A stretch of DNA of 64,000 bases, from contig RIBL01000011.1 of the NCBI GenBank assembly GCA_003762875.1, positions 1 through 64,000 on the forward strand, read 5' to 3'. Positions within the stretch are counted from its first letter, which is position 1. Each line of letters opens with the position of its first letter. Under the pieces are notes generated by a model, which ran no database searches, was not told the origin of the DNA, and was given only the letters and a program-made list of their open reading frames with translations. This stretch comes from Muribaculaceae bacterium Isolate-110 (HZI) (GTDB lineage: Bacteria > Bacteroidota > Bacteroidia > Bacteroidales > Muribaculaceae). Below are positions 25,204 to 34,752 of this stretch, in pieces. The translations under genes were made by a program, and so were the position numbers.

Positions 25204-25302
25204 AATAATTGTAATGCTTTATGTGATTATTGTCATTCATCCACTATAACACTTCAGTCGGGATGATTTTTACAAATATACGATACTTTTACGGGATTTT
25301 TG

Positions 25303-25310
25303 TAATTTTG
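25303..25310 (+). promoter_or_regulatory. -7 element of apbE
   Basis: TAATTTTG lies 21 nt upstream of the ATG at 25331. The -33 region is AT-rich without a clear TTTG. Confidence 0.55.
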
Positions 25311-25330
25311 CGGGGCATTTTTAATATATT

Positions 25331-26329
25331 ATGAGAAAGCATCTTTTATCACACCTTATTATATATATATCCTGCATGACCGTAATGAGCGGGCTGATGT
25401 CATGTGACGGACGCCGCAGCTACCGCTCAGCCGAGGGCGTGATGTGGAACACTGTCTATCACGTCACCTATGAGGCCGACCGCGACCTCCACGACTCGAT
25501 TGTAGCCGAGATGAAACGCGTCGAGCGGTCTCTGAGTCCGTTTGACAAGGAGTCGCTCATCTCACGCATCAACCGTGGTGACAGCGTGGCGGCCGACACA
25601 CTGCTACGACGCATATTTGAAGCCTCGCAGCAGGTGAACTGTCTCAGCGACGGAGCGTTTGACCCAACTGTGGCCCCGCTTATCAATCTATGGGGTTACG
25701 GCTACCGCACCACGGGCGTCGAGCCTACCGCCGGAGCCATCGACTCGCTGCTGCGGCTTGTCGGTATAGAAGAATGCTCGCTCGACGAGGCCGGATATAT
25801 ACGGAAAAAGCATCCGTCCACCGAATTTAACTTCTCGGCCATCACAAAGGGATATGGCTGCGACATGGTGGGCGAAATGCTCCGCCGCAACGGATGTGAA
25901 AACTATATGGTGGAAATCGGTGGCGAGATTGCAGCCGCAGGAGTGTCGTCACGCGGACGTGCATGGCGCATTATGGTCGACGCGCCGATTGACTGCGATA
26001 CGGCCGTAGTGCATGAGCGCATGGCGGTTGTCGAGGTGTCTGACTGCGGAGTGGCCACCTCGGGCAATTACCGTAACTATCGCGAGACAGCCGAAGGACG
26101 CACCTGGCACACCATAAGCCCGCGCACCGGCCGGCCGGCCGTGACCGACCTGTTGTCGGCCACGGTGATTGCCCCGTCATGCATGATTGCCGACGCCTAT
26201 GCCACAGCCTGCATGGCCCGCACAGCCGACAGCGCGCTCGTAATGATAGACGCAGTGCCGGGCGTAGAGGCCCTGCTTGTGACTCGCGACACGGTGATAA
26301 TGAGTGAATTTTTTCCGGAAATACAGTAG
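25331..26329 (+). CDS. apbE: FAD:protein FMN transferase (ApbE lipoprotein)
   Basis: A 332-residue lipoprotein with the lipobox LMSC (Cys about 25). ApbE covalently attaches FMN to threonine in subunits such as RnfG, RnfD and NqrB/C, acting outside the inner membrane. Motifs include SLSPFDKESLISRINR, DPTVAPLINLWGYG, the flavin-binding NFSAITKGYGCD, MVEIGGEI, and the Mg-binding C-terminal VIAPSCMIADAYATA. Length is normal. It stands alone here, but rnfB/rnfC lie 30 kb away in the same window. Confidence 0.93.
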   Translation: MRKHLLSHLIIYISCMTVMSGLMSCDGRRSYRSAEGVMWNTVYHVTYEADRDLHDSIVAEMKRVERSLSPFDKESLISRINRGDSVAADTLLRRIFEASQQVNCLSDGAFDPTVAPLINLWGYGYRTTGVEPTAGAIDSLLRLVGIEECSLDEAGYIRKKHPSTEFNFSAITKGYGCDMVGEMLRRNGCENYMVEIGGEIAAAGVSSRGRAWRIMVDAPIDCDTAVVHERMAVVEVSDCGVATSGNYRNYRETAEGRTWHTISPRTGRPAVTDLLSATVIAPSCMIADAYATACMARTADSALVMIDAVPGVEALLVTRDTVIMSEFFPEIQ

Positions 26330-26411
26330 AAAAACTATCCTAAAAGTCATAATATGCCATAAAGACATGTTTTAAAACATATTTTCTAAGCAGTATATCA
26401 AAACTTTTTAC

Positions 26412-26419
26412 TACTTTTG
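26412..26419 (+). promoter_or_regulatory. -7 element upstream of the tiny ORF pair
   Basis: TACTTTTG matches TAnnTTTG and lies about 50 nt upstream of the ATG at 26471. The -33 box is weak. Confidence 0.5.
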
Positions 26420-26470
26420 TGCGTTCTAATTACGAATCACATAAGTATTCAACTATTAAAACTACTGCTT

Positions 26471-26593
26471 ATGAAAGTTGTATTTAAATCATTTCGAGCT
26501 GATGTGAGGAACATATTTCACCACATTGCTGAGTCGGATGCATTTCGTGTGACAGGCGATTGCAGTGTACACAACTCAAAGTTTAAAGACTGA
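26471..26593 (+). CDS. Candidate small protein, 40 aa
   Basis: ATG at 26471 to TGA at 26593. The product begins MKVVFKSFRADVRNIFHHIA and continues with a polar segment containing one Cys. It is cationic at the N-terminus, without a signal peptide or membrane helix. Support comes from the -7 box upstream and from a second small ORF downstream in the same 679-nt gap. No family is recognised. Confidence 0.5.
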   Translation: MKVVFKSFRADVRNIFHHIAESDAFRVTGDCSVHNSKFKD

Positions 26594-26662
26594 GACTTCA
26601 GTCCGATCTCATCCTCAACCAATGTCTAACAATTAACAATTAAAAAAAAGTCGTAACACACT

Positions 26663-26749
26663 ATGAAGATTTCAAATGTTTATCGCCGTGTTCGCGACGC
26701 TTATCGCGAGTCGGCTGCTCTTATCTATCGTTACAACACTCGCATGTAA
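26663..26749 (+). CDS. Candidate small protein, 28 aa
   Basis: ATG at 26663 to TAA at 26749, preceded by an A-rich leader typical of Bacteroidetes translation starts. The product MKISNVYRRVRDAYRESA... is rich in Arg and Tyr and could form one amphipathic helix. An overlapping 104-aa frame from 26676 also exists, but its composition looks random. From 26750 to 26936 I see only AT-rich DNA. Confidence 0.45.
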   Translation: MKISNVYRRVRDAYRESAALIYRYNTRM

Positions 26750-26936
26750 TCGAAGGCAGAGCGTCTATGACAACCGCGGGCCTGTCAAAATCAAGCTCCT
26801 TGGCCGTACGGACAAACAGGGCAGAGAGATAGTTTTTTTGACACAACCGCACTTTTTTCGGATATTCCACAATTTTGTTTTACTGATATATCGTGGCCTG
26901 CAGGTCGCGATTGTTTTTTTATATAGCAGCACAAAA

Positions 26937-26974
26937 TTAGCGGGATGCACCTGTGGGCCGGTGCATCCCGCTAA
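26937..26974 (-). terminator. Terminator of the xyloglucan operon (GH5 end)
   Basis: TTAGCGGGATGCAC (26937-26950) and GTGCATCCCGCTAA (26961-26974) form a perfect 14-bp stem around a 10-nt loop. On the minus strand it is followed by TTTTG. It lies 35 nt beyond the GH5 stop. Confidence 0.85.
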
Positions 26975-27008
26975 GGGAGGGGGAGATTAATGGAGAATGA
27001 TAACGTGA

Positions 27009-28745
27009 TCAGAAAGGATATACGCCGGCCGAGGCTCCGCGCATGAGTCCGTCGATGGCATACTGTTTCAGAGCTTTGCCATTTGTACGGTTAATGTCGC
27101 CGCCAGTCTCCCAATAGAAGGGAACACAACCATGATTTTTGGCCGACATTGTCTGATACTCATTCCAGTAAGCACGCGACTGTTCATAGCGTTCAACATC
27201 CATTTCGGGGAAGTCCGCCGGATTGCGTATCATACTTGAATACTCGCCTACTATCACAGGTATGCCTTTAGAGACATATGCATCCTGCATCTTCTTGTAC
27301 TGCTGGTCAATGAAATCTTCCTGACCCCAGTCACAGTTTCGATCGGAACCTGCAACATGGAACTTCGAACCCCAATAGAGTTTTATAGGCATATTTGGCC
27401 CCCATGCATTATCCTCCTCAAGAAGAGTGTAATTGGAGGGATCATAGTTGTGTATCTCCACAAGAGCACGGCCGGTCACATTATCAACCGGGAGCTTGTA
27501 TTGCAACGAAGCATCGACAGTCTTATCAATGTTTGTCTCAGGGCCCTGATGTATGAGACAGCGCACGGCATTATTACCACCTGTGGCACGAACTGCGTCA
27601 ACAAATGTCTGCTGATATTTCATGATTGTCTGAACCGTGGATGAAGTTATGCCTCCGTTCATTCCGGGCTCGTTCATTCCGGCAAAAAGCAGATGCTCGT
27701 CATATTTATTAAGTCTGGTAGCAATCTGAGTCCAATAATCATGTTGCTTCCTGTCAATCGTACTGCTATAGCCATCGCCAACATGATTTTCAAGCCAGCC
27801 GCCATCCCAGTGGATGTTGACAATGGCATACATGTCCTCGTTGACAATCCAACCCACTATTTCAGACACTCGGTCGAGCCATGCAGGGTCAATCGTGTTG
27901 TTGGCAGCGTCTATAACGTAGCTATCCCATGCACAAGGTATACGCACGGCATTGAAGCCCATAGCCTTAAGTCCTTTTATATAGTTGACATTTACCTTTG
28001 CCGTGGTCCACTGGCCCTCGCCCCATACACCGTTAGAAGCCGGGCACTCCATGGTGTTGCCGATGTTGATGCCGGCATACATGCGCGATGCAATGGTCTT
28101 GGCGTCGGATGTCATGACACCTTCTGTGGCATCCTGAGTGAACGTAACGGTAGCTGAAACGGAGGGGTCACTCTTGAGAGTGATGACAACGTCTCCGGTG
28201 CGTGTCTCGGAATAATTGGCATTATATGTGTATGACAACGTTGACTCCGTCAGCGACTTGGAAGTCACGGCATCAAGCCAATGAGGCACAGTGATGTCAA
28301 CATCGCCTGTAGCGGCATAGTGAATGGAAAGTGTGCCGCCGGTAGGCTCAAGTGTAGTGCCTGGAGTGGTGGAGAGTATCTCGACTGTCTCATGGCCATA
28401 CTGGGTGACTGAGATTTGCGATGAGCCGTTAGAAGCAGTCACAGTCACAATGCCTGTGCGCGTGTCGTAGCCTGTGTGCTCGTCAGCAGCAAGGTCAAAT
28501 GTGTATATGCCGGCTCCGTTATGAGCCGGAGTTGTAGCATGGAGCCACTCCGAATCACTGACAACGGCGGGTGCTGAAGCGGCACGTACTGTCACAGTCT
28601 GAGGTGCCGATGCCGCAAGTGCGATTTCCGAGCGCGACACCTTGAAGTCATTGCCTATTCCGCGCTCGTTGTAATCATCATCGCTACACGATGTGAATCC
28701 CAGGGCAAGCGCGAGAGACAGGGCTATATATGATAATCTGATCAC
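27009..28745 (-). CDS. GH5 endo-glucanase with BACON domains (probable endo-xyloglucanase)
   Basis: A 578-residue surface lipoprotein with the lipobox FTSC (about residue 20) followed by SDDD. Two BACON-like Ig domains occupy about 30-115 and 118-205; the first ends ISVTQYG, the usual BACON end strand. The GH5 barrel runs from about 215 to 578, with RIPCAW, acid/base Glu359 in GMNEPG, and nucleophile Glu501 in IVGEYSS. BACON-GH5 is the architecture of the vanguard endo-xyloglucanase of Bacteroides ovatus (BoGH5A). It is last in the susC-susD-lipoprotein transcript. Cellulase or glucomannanase activity remains possible. Confidence 0.88.
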   Translation of the reverse strand: MIRLSYIALSLALALGFTSCSDDDYNERGIGNDFKVSRSEIALAASAPQTVTVRAASAPAVVSDSEWLHATTPAHNGAGIYTFDLAADEHTGYDTRTGIVTVTASNGSSQISVTQYGHETVEILSTTPGTTLEPTGGTLSIHYAATGDVDITVPHWLDAVTSKSLTESTLSYTYNANYSETRTGDVVITLKSDPSVSATVTFTQDATEGVMTSDAKTIASRMYAGINIGNTMECPASNGVWGEGQWTTAKVNVNYIKGLKAMGFNAVRIPCAWDSYVIDAANNTIDPAWLDRVSEIVGWIVNEDMYAIVNIHWDGGWLENHVGDGYSSTIDRKQHDYWTQIATRLNKYDEHLLFAGMNEPGMNGGITSSTVQTIMKYQQTFVDAVRATGGNNAVRCLIHQGPETNIDKTVDASLQYKLPVDNVTGRALVEIHNYDPSNYTLLEEDNAWGPNMPIKLYWGSKFHVAGSDRNCDWGQEDFIDQQYKKMQDAYVSKGIPVIVGEYSSMIRNPADFPEMDVERYEQSRAYWNEYQTMSAKNHGCVPFYWETGGDINRTNGKALKQYAIDGLMRGASAGVYPF

Positions 28746-28790
28746 GATTGTAAAATTTGGATTATGAAATATGAATTATATGTTGTTATG

Positions 28791-28828
28791 GCAGGAGCGG
28801 CATGACGATGTCGCAACACCGCTCCTGC
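28791..28828 (-). other. Intra-operon stem-loop upstream of GH5
   Basis: GCAGGAGCGG (28791-28800) and CCGCTCCTGC (28819-28828) form a perfect 10-bp GC-rich stem with an 18-nt loop. No T-run follows on the minus strand. It could be a processing site or partial attenuator between the lipoprotein and GH5 genes. Confidence 0.55.
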
Positions 28829-28843
28829 ATCAGACTCGGGTCA

Positions 28844-31015
28844 TCAGTCCTCGAGGACAGGATTGCCGAGCACGCCTGCATATCGGATAGTCACCTTGAC
28901 CTTTGATGGATCGACAAGGTCTTTGTACAGGCCTTTGATGTCAGCGGCAAGATCAGTAAGACCGGTGCCGTTATCTTCTACGCTATGGATTACAGTATAG
29001 GTGCCGTCACCTGTGACTGTGGCATCGCCAACGTGTCCGAACGGCCCCCAGGCTGAAGGCCACCAGCCGACAGCCGAATATCCGATACCGGCCGAATACG
29101 AACCGGCGGCTCCGGCCTTGAGATTGCCGTCAATACCGGTAATAGTAAACTCCACACCTATTGTTGAGCCTTTGACAACGGGTACATCCTTAAACTTGGC
29201 CACTTCCTCGGGATAATCTCCATACTGACTGAAGACAGCCACTCGGGCATTGACATTCTTGTTGTCACTCGGGCCGAATGTAACCTTGTCACCATCATAG
29301 TCGAAATTGTTGACCGGAAGCTCCGCATCCTGAAGGATGCTCAATATACGAGCCTTGACAGCAGTCACATCTTTCACGTTAGTCGCAAGACCCTCGATAT
29401 CAATGGCAAACACCATGGCACCGTTGGCCTGTGACGACACTGTCCCATAAACGGTATAGGTGCCGTTACCCGATACGAGAGCATTACACTTCTCATTGCC
29501 TGCTTCATTGGTCCAGATATTGGTCGCCCAACCGTCAGAAGCATAACCGAGGGTGGCACGATATACAGATGGTGCGCCCGACTTGAGCTCGACGCCATCC
29601 AACGAGAAAGTCACAGCAATACGTTGAGAGAAGTCAATCATGTTGGTGTTGACCGGAGGATCATTCTTTGTCGAACCATACTCGTTGTAGATTTCAATAC
29701 GGAACTTGTCAGTATTATCCTCAAGATGTCCGAAATTAATCTTGTCGTTATTGCAAGCGAGCATGCCTTTGACAAGACGACGGCGCACAGGACGGATAGA
29801 TAATCCGTTGGTACGATGCGATATTGTATTATCGGCCGAAGAGAGTGCAAGACGCATGGAGGCAGAGTATTCAGGCTTTGACTTCTCGGCGATATTACCG
29901 GTCCAATAATATCCGGCATCGCCGCTATCTATTACACCGGAGGCTGTACGAGCACCGGCATAAGGAAAGAATAGTGTGTTGCCGTTAATGTCGGATGTGA
30001 ACAGCATGCCCTTCACTCCGTCGCGCACCTCCTCAGAGATTGTACAAGCCTTGACCAATTCGGCCCAGTCGGCTGCCGAAGGAGTAAATCCTGCATTGGC
30101 CTTCACAGCCGGGTCAAGCAACGTACCTGAGATGTCCTCGGACGCATAGCTGGAAACTGAAGTCGAAGTGAGCAAGCCTGTAAGGTCACCATATCCATAA
30201 AGACCTCCGGGCTGAGTCTCCGACTCAGCTCCAAGATTGAAACGAGCCCATTCATATCTTGTGCCCATATCTACGTAATCGTCACATTCTACATCACCCG
30301 AACCGATGAGAGTGGTGAATGACTGAACGTCACCGAGCTCGTCGTTACCGTTCATATCGATAAACGACGCATAGTGATATGTGGCGTTTGGTATCAGGCC
30401 TGAGACCGTGGTAGAATAGCTGTTTTCGCTGCCATTGACAATAATGCGATGCGCATCGGCGAGATCCGGACTCGAGGATATATATATGCCATGCTCAGCT
30501 CCGGCGGCAAGGAGATGGTCGAGGTTATTGAACGAACCTCCGAGCTGTGAGGTGGTACGTGTCACCGAGGCGGCAGGCATTGTGGCAATAGTGCGGTCGG
30601 TGGTAAGAAGAGGCTTCACCTCGCCATACTGTGACACTTTACCCTGGAGTGTGACATAAATGCAGTAGAAATACTGCCGCTCGGGCTGCAAGCCTGAAAT
30701 CTCGGCAGTGACTGTTGAGCCGTCCTCACCGAGAGAGCCTGTCACTTTGGTGCCCCCTGCGGGAAGGGCAGCTTCGGATGTGGCATACTTCACACCCACC
30801 TCATAGCGTGAGGGGAGCATGGATGAGAGCTCCTTGACTGTACCGGTTATGGTCGCGGTGGTAGAAGTGACCGTGGCTCCGTCCGTTGTCACCTCGGTGA
30901 TAATCGGCGCAGTGGAGATATAAGTGTCGTCATCGTTGCAGGCCACGAACCCCAGTCCGATAGCCAGCGAAAGGATGCCGTTTAGAAATATATTTTTCAT
31001 ATTGGTTGTATTCAC
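28844..31015 (-). CDS. Surface glycan-binding lipoprotein (SusE/F position) with FISUMP and tandem C-terminal domains
   Basis: A 723-residue lipoprotein with lipobox FVAC near residue 25 and acidic NDDD after it. Two FN3-like domains come first (about 35-245: TATITGTVKEL, LQPERQYFYCIYV). A FISUMP/DUF1566-like domain follows (about 250-415: YVDMGTRYEWARFNLGAE, ending GLSIRPVRR). Two related beta-domains fill 420-723, each with a GxGTYTV strand followed by an IxGL segment. The position after susD and before GH5 is that of a SGBP, which captures polysaccharide at the cell surface. The start could also be Met6. Confidence 0.82.
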   Translation of the reverse strand: MNTTNMKNIFLNGILSLAIGLGFVACNDDDTYISTAPIITEVTTDGATVTSTTATITGTVKELSSMLPSRYEVGVKYATSEAALPAGGTKVTGSLGEDGSTVTAEISGLQPERQYFYCIYVTLQGKVSQYGEVKPLLTTDRTIATMPAASVTRTTSQLGGSFNNLDHLLAAGAEHGIYISSSPDLADAHRIIVNGSENSYSTTVSGLIPNATYHYASFIDMNGNDELGDVQSFTTLIGSGDVECDDYVDMGTRYEWARFNLGAESETQPGGLYGYGDLTGLLTSTSVSSYASEDISGTLLDPAVKANAGFTPSAADWAELVKACTISEEVRDGVKGMLFTSDINGNTLFFPYAGARTASGVIDSGDAGYYWTGNIAEKSKPEYSASMRLALSSADNTISHRTNGLSIRPVRRRLVKGMLACNNDKINFGHLEDNTDKFRIEIYNEYGSTKNDPPVNTNMIDFSQRIAVTFSLDGVELKSGAPSVYRATLGYASDGWATNIWTNEAGNEKCNALVSGNGTYTVYGTVSSQANGAMVFAIDIEGLATNVKDVTAVKARILSILQDAELPVNNFDYDGDKVTFGPSDNKNVNARVAVFSQYGDYPEEVAKFKDVPVVKGSTIGVEFTITGIDGNLKAGAAGSYSAGIGYSAVGWWPSAWGPFGHVGDATVTGDGTYTVIHSVEDNGTGLTDLAADIKGLYKDLVDPSKVKVTIRYAGVLGNPVLED

Positions 31016-31037
31016 TGTGTTGAAGGAAGTCCGTTAA

Positions 31038-32831
31038 TTAATGAAATGGTGTGCCTGTGTCATATTTTACATCAACAGTAATCTTTATCTCTGAATCAAA
31101 CAGGAACAGAGTCTTGTCACCGTTGAAACATGCAGCCAGTCCCCATGGATTGCATACATAGCGGCGAGCTGTTGTCTCGACATCACCTACGTCTTTGGAG
31201 ATGTCTCCGTCGACAAATGGTATTTCCTTGCCATCCACGACAATCTTCATGATTGTGATGGCACAATTGGGATATTTACCAAGTATCTTGGCACAGTCAA
31301 TCCAGACGCACGGATCCATCAACTGATTGGAGCCGGTCAGCGAGAGTTCATACACTCCGTCACCGGAAGTGTAGACTGTAGGACCTGTGATAGCCGACCA
31401 AGAGTTGGTATTGTTGTAATTGATCGAGAGCGCGAACGAGGGCAGTGAGCTGCCGCCTCCATAAGAAGCGACGAAGTGATAGCCAAGATATTCTATATCC
31501 TTGCCTGCCATATCTTTCTCCATAGCTCCAAGCCATAAGTCAGTCACACGACCCACATCATCCACATCTACAGCAAGCACCTGAAGAGTATTACCGTCAC
31601 CGGTCTTGAGTTCCACACCTGCACCGAGGCTGAGATTGTCTATGCCGTTGCTCAGTGTAAAGAGTCCGTTGTCAGAGAGGGTATATGTACCGCTCAGAGA
31701 CGATGTCTTATAATCATTTACCGCCGGCGAGCAGAATATGATATTGAAGTCGGAATAAGAATCGGGGGTAGGCTTATAAGCCGCAGGATAACCGGAGGCA
31801 GTCTGCCATGACGGATTCTTGCGATTGCCGTCGATGGTAAACCAGTCATAAGGTACTTCTTCATCAATCTTCCAGGCGGCATATTTCATCTCGGTAGAAA
31901 GCGCGGCAAGCAATGCGGGATCAATCTGTATGCCTGATGGCTCGGGCACGACATAGTTGTCAAGATAATCTTTCGACACATAGTTGAAACATTCCACCCA
32001 TTCTCCTCCCCATGTGCCGGCTATGCGGATATAGGCTATGCGGAGCTGATTTTCGCTCAACTCAACAATCTGAAATCCCTTGCGCCAGTCAAGAAGACGC
32101 TGGTCCCATGTGGAAGGGTGCATGAGCTCCGCTCCTACAAACTCTACAGTATAGGACTGCTCATTAAATGAGTATGTACCGGTCTGTGTCTCTCCTGTCG
32201 AAGAGTTATACCACGAATAATTGGCTCCATTGTCGAGGTCGAATACCATGTAAGAATCATACATCGCAGCGTCCGAGCAGTGGTTTTCGGAGTAACCTGG
32301 AGTCCAGTTGTCTACAAAATTGTGAAATCCGAGTGACGGATTGGCGGCAGGGTCTCCATAAGAAAGAGCACCTTCTTTGCAACCCACCTGTCCGTTGTCA
32401 TAAACCCATGTTTTGGATTTGCCCACACCTCCTGCGAGCATTTCCCATGTTTCGCCACTTATGAAATCGGTACAGATGTCGGAGACAGTAAATTTGAATG
32501 GTGCACCCCATACAAATCCATTGCCGGTATCGACACCGAATTTCACTTCATATTCTCCTGGAAACGGGATTTGCAGTGTGACATTATCACCTTTGGTGAG
32601 ACCAAAAGGTGTCTGCCAGGCCACATTACGTCCTGCCCCGAGATCACTTTTACATACAAGAATGTTTGGATTGTTTGGATCGGGAGTAACTGTATAAGAT
32701 ATTCCCTCGACGAGCTCGGCCGGTATTATGGCCGGTGATGCCAGTGAATAGTCATCAGGACTGCAAGAGGTGAATACACCCGTCACAGCGAGGGCTACAA
32801 GCATCAAGAGATAATTTATTTGCTTTTTCAT
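31038..32831 (-). CDS. Surface glycan-binding lipoprotein with PKD-like domain
   Basis: A 597-residue lipoprotein with lipobox FTSC near residue 23. Residues 40-115 form a PKD-like beta-sandwich (FPGEYEVKFGVD). Residues 125-290 resemble a lipocalin-like sheet, with NYSWYNSSTGETQTGTYSF and LRIAYIR. The C-terminal 150 residues contain SGDGVYELSLTG and appear related to the tandem domains of the next lipoprotein. A probable SGBP that holds glycan for SusC/SusD. No catalytic residues are recognised. Confidence 0.8.
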   Translation of the reverse strand: MKKQINYLLMLVALAVTGVFTSCSPDDYSLASPAIIPAELVEGISYTVTPDPNNPNILVCKSDLGAGRNVAWQTPFGLTKGDNVTLQIPFPGEYEVKFGVDTGNGFVWGAPFKFTVSDICTDFISGETWEMLAGGVGKSKTWVYDNGQVGCKEGALSYGDPAANPSLGFHNFVDNWTPGYSENHCSDAAMYDSYMVFDLDNGANYSWYNSSTGETQTGTYSFNEQSYTVEFVGAELMHPSTWDQRLLDWRKGFQIVELSENQLRIAYIRIAGTWGGEWVECFNYVSKDYLDNYVVPEPSGIQIDPALLAALSTEMKYAAWKIDEEVPYDWFTIDGNRKNPSWQTASGYPAAYKPTPDSYSDFNIIFCSPAVNDYKTSSLSGTYTLSDNGLFTLSNGIDNLSLGAGVELKTGDGNTLQVLAVDVDDVGRVTDLWLGAMEKDMAGKDIEYLGYHFVASYGGGSSLPSFALSINYNNTNSWSAITGPTVYTSGDGVYELSLTGSNQLMDPCVWIDCAKILGKYPNCAITIMKIVVDGKEIPFVDGDISKDVGDVETTARRYVCNPWGLAACFNGDKTLFLFDSEIKITVDVKYDTGTPFH

Positions 32832-32886
32832 CGGTTGATTGGGAAAGAGGAGAGTGTTTTAAGAAAAAATATTCAGGTCAGATGTG

Positions 32887-32971
32887 TGTTTTCGAAGACT
32901 ACTAACTTGTATAGCGTGTACTATATGTTCTCGACCAACGTGGTCTGATACGCGTTATTGCTCCGAAAACA
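32887..32971 (-). other. Structured intercistronic region between susD and the lipoprotein genes
   Basis: The 202-nt gap holds TGTTTTCG (32887-32894) and CGAAAACA (32964-32971) as an 8-bp outer stem. GACCA-ACG-TGGTC near 32935 forms an inner hairpin. It may set the susCD to SGBP expression ratio; this is inference. Confidence 0.4.
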
Positions 32972-33033
32972 ACACATTAACTTGTTTTAATGGATGATCC
33001 CTTGTTTTGTGCTGATAATTACTTTAAAAGTTC

Positions 33034-34731
33034 TTACCATCCGGGATTTTGTACAAGCATGCCGTTAGCCTTTGTAATCTGGTCCTGCGGAATTGGACAA
33101 AGGCCTTTGGTGGTAATAATCTGTGCCCGATCATATGAAACCTGAGTTTCAACTCCGCCTGACATAACCGTGCCACCCGACGCGCACACTGCGTCGGCCA
33201 TCGCTTCGACACCCTGGCGCAGAAGGTCCCAATAACGTATGCCCTCGAAAGCAAACTCGCGTGCACGCTCGGCCATGATATTTTCCTTAGAGGCAGAAAT
33301 GTCGGCCAGACCCGCGCGCTCACGTATCATGTGCATATAGTTATCAGCGTTTGCCGAGCCAAGTTCTGCCGCCATAAGCAGGACATCGGCATAGCGCATG
33401 ATCACCCATGGCTGCACCTGTGTTTCCTGATACTCAGTGTCACCATCTGCATTGGTGGCATAGGAACCGTCGCCAAATACAAGAGGCGTATATTTTTTAA
33501 CACTATAGCCGGTATAATCACGCCAGTCTCCTACCACATTGGCATAACCGTCTACAGCAGTGATACCCTCGGACTTTATATTGATAACCGATGCGGAGAG
33601 ACGCCTGTCGTTATTGACAAAATTCCTAAGATATGACGGTGTCACACAACATGCACCCCAGCCTCTGCCATAGGGTGTGAAGTCCAACTTTCGGAGTCCC
33701 ATCATCACGAGCCAGCGGTTTGTGACCTTGGCGTTATTATCGTTATAATAGTTGTCCTTAGACATATAAGAGAACACCTGAGCGAGAATCACCTCCGAAT
33801 TGGCATCACCGGCATATGATGAAGCCTCCTGGTCCCATCCCTTTTCACCGGGGATAGGCACAAGTGAAGCCGCGGGCCAAAGATTCTTGTAATCATCGAC
33901 AAGCTGATATTTGCCCTTTTCAATGACATCCTCGCAATAGCCAAGAGCCTCGGCTTGAGTGAGAGAGCCGATGACAGCCCCGTCAGCAGTTGTATAGCCC
34001 GGATCTTTGCCATAGTAACCTTTATAATATAGGTATACACGTCCAAGCATGGATGCGGCAGCGTAACGTGTGATGCGGCCAAAATTATTCGTGCCGAGAT
34101 TGGCATCTTCCGGAATGTATTCGGCTGCAAACTTTAGGTCTTCAATAATCGCAGCATATAGCTCGGCCGGATCAGCCTGTGGTTTATTTTCAGTTCCGGC
34201 AGGTTTTAACAAGAGGGGCACACTGCCGAAAAGACGTGCCAGATCAAAATAGCACAGAGCACGGATGGCACGGGCCTCTGCGAGATAGAGATTACGATGA
34301 CCAAGAGTCTCATCCCAGACAATGGTGTTTTCATGGGCAAGAAGCTCGTTGCAACGATATATGCCCTCGTAATACAGCTTCCACTGCGTATTGAATATGT
34401 CACCCTCGCCGGGACCGGCTGCAAGTGTATGACGGTCAAGGACATTAGCCTTGTAATCGTCAGCATAGCCTGTCGAGCCGTAACACTCGTCTCCAAGTAT
34501 GGTCGATGCTACATAAAATGAACCGACACCGCCGTCATCGCTCGATACCCCGCGCCAGCCGTCATAGCAGCCTATGAGCGCGCGCCAGGCATCGCCTTCG
34601 GTCTTATAGAAGTTTCCCGAGTTGGAGCTGGTCTTTGACTCTACATCCAGGAAACTATCGGAACATGACACGGCCATAAGTGAAGCTGCTGCCAGTCCGA
34701 TGGCAAGTATGTTGGATTTGAACTTAATCAT
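33034..34731 (-). CDS. susD: SusD/RagB family nutrient-binding lipoprotein
   Basis: A 565-residue lipoprotein with the lipobox AVSC (about residue 23) followed by SDSFLDVESKTSS, the normal SusD opening. The helical TPR-like body includes EARAIRALCYFDLARLFGSVPLL, the family's best conserved block (about residues 150-175). The C-terminal ERAREFAFEGIRYWDLLR (about 505) and the PIPQDQI near the end are also SusD hallmarks. It would lid the SusC transporter and bind oligosaccharide. It starts 21 nt after the susC stop. Confidence 0.95.
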   Translation of the reverse strand: MIKFKSNILAIGLAAASLMAVSCSDSFLDVESKTSSNSGNFYKTEGDAWRALIGCYDGWRGVSSDDGGVGSFYVASTILGDECYGSTGYADDYKANVLDRHTLAAGPGEGDIFNTQWKLYYEGIYRCNELLAHENTIVWDETLGHRNLYLAEARAIRALCYFDLARLFGSVPLLLKPAGTENKPQADPAELYAAIIEDLKFAAEYIPEDANLGTNNFGRITRYAAASMLGRVYLYYKGYYGKDPGYTTADGAVIGSLTQAEALGYCEDVIEKGKYQLVDDYKNLWPAASLVPIPGEKGWDQEASSYAGDANSEVILAQVFSYMSKDNYYNDNNAKVTNRWLVMMGLRKLDFTPYGRGWGACCVTPSYLRNFVNNDRRLSASVINIKSEGITAVDGYANVVGDWRDYTGYSVKKYTPLVFGDGSYATNADGDTEYQETQVQPWVIMRYADVLLMAAELGSANADNYMHMIRERAGLADISASKENIMAERAREFAFEGIRYWDLLRQGVEAMADAVCASGGTVMSGGVETQVSYDRAQIITTKGLCPIPQDQITKANGMLVQNPGW

Positions 34732-34752
34732 TTTTTATATGTATTTTTTTGA

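Noticed and set aside
26676-26990. 104-codon frame overlapping the 28-aa ORF
   Set aside because: It runs through the terminator hairpin at 26937-26974 and has random-looking composition.
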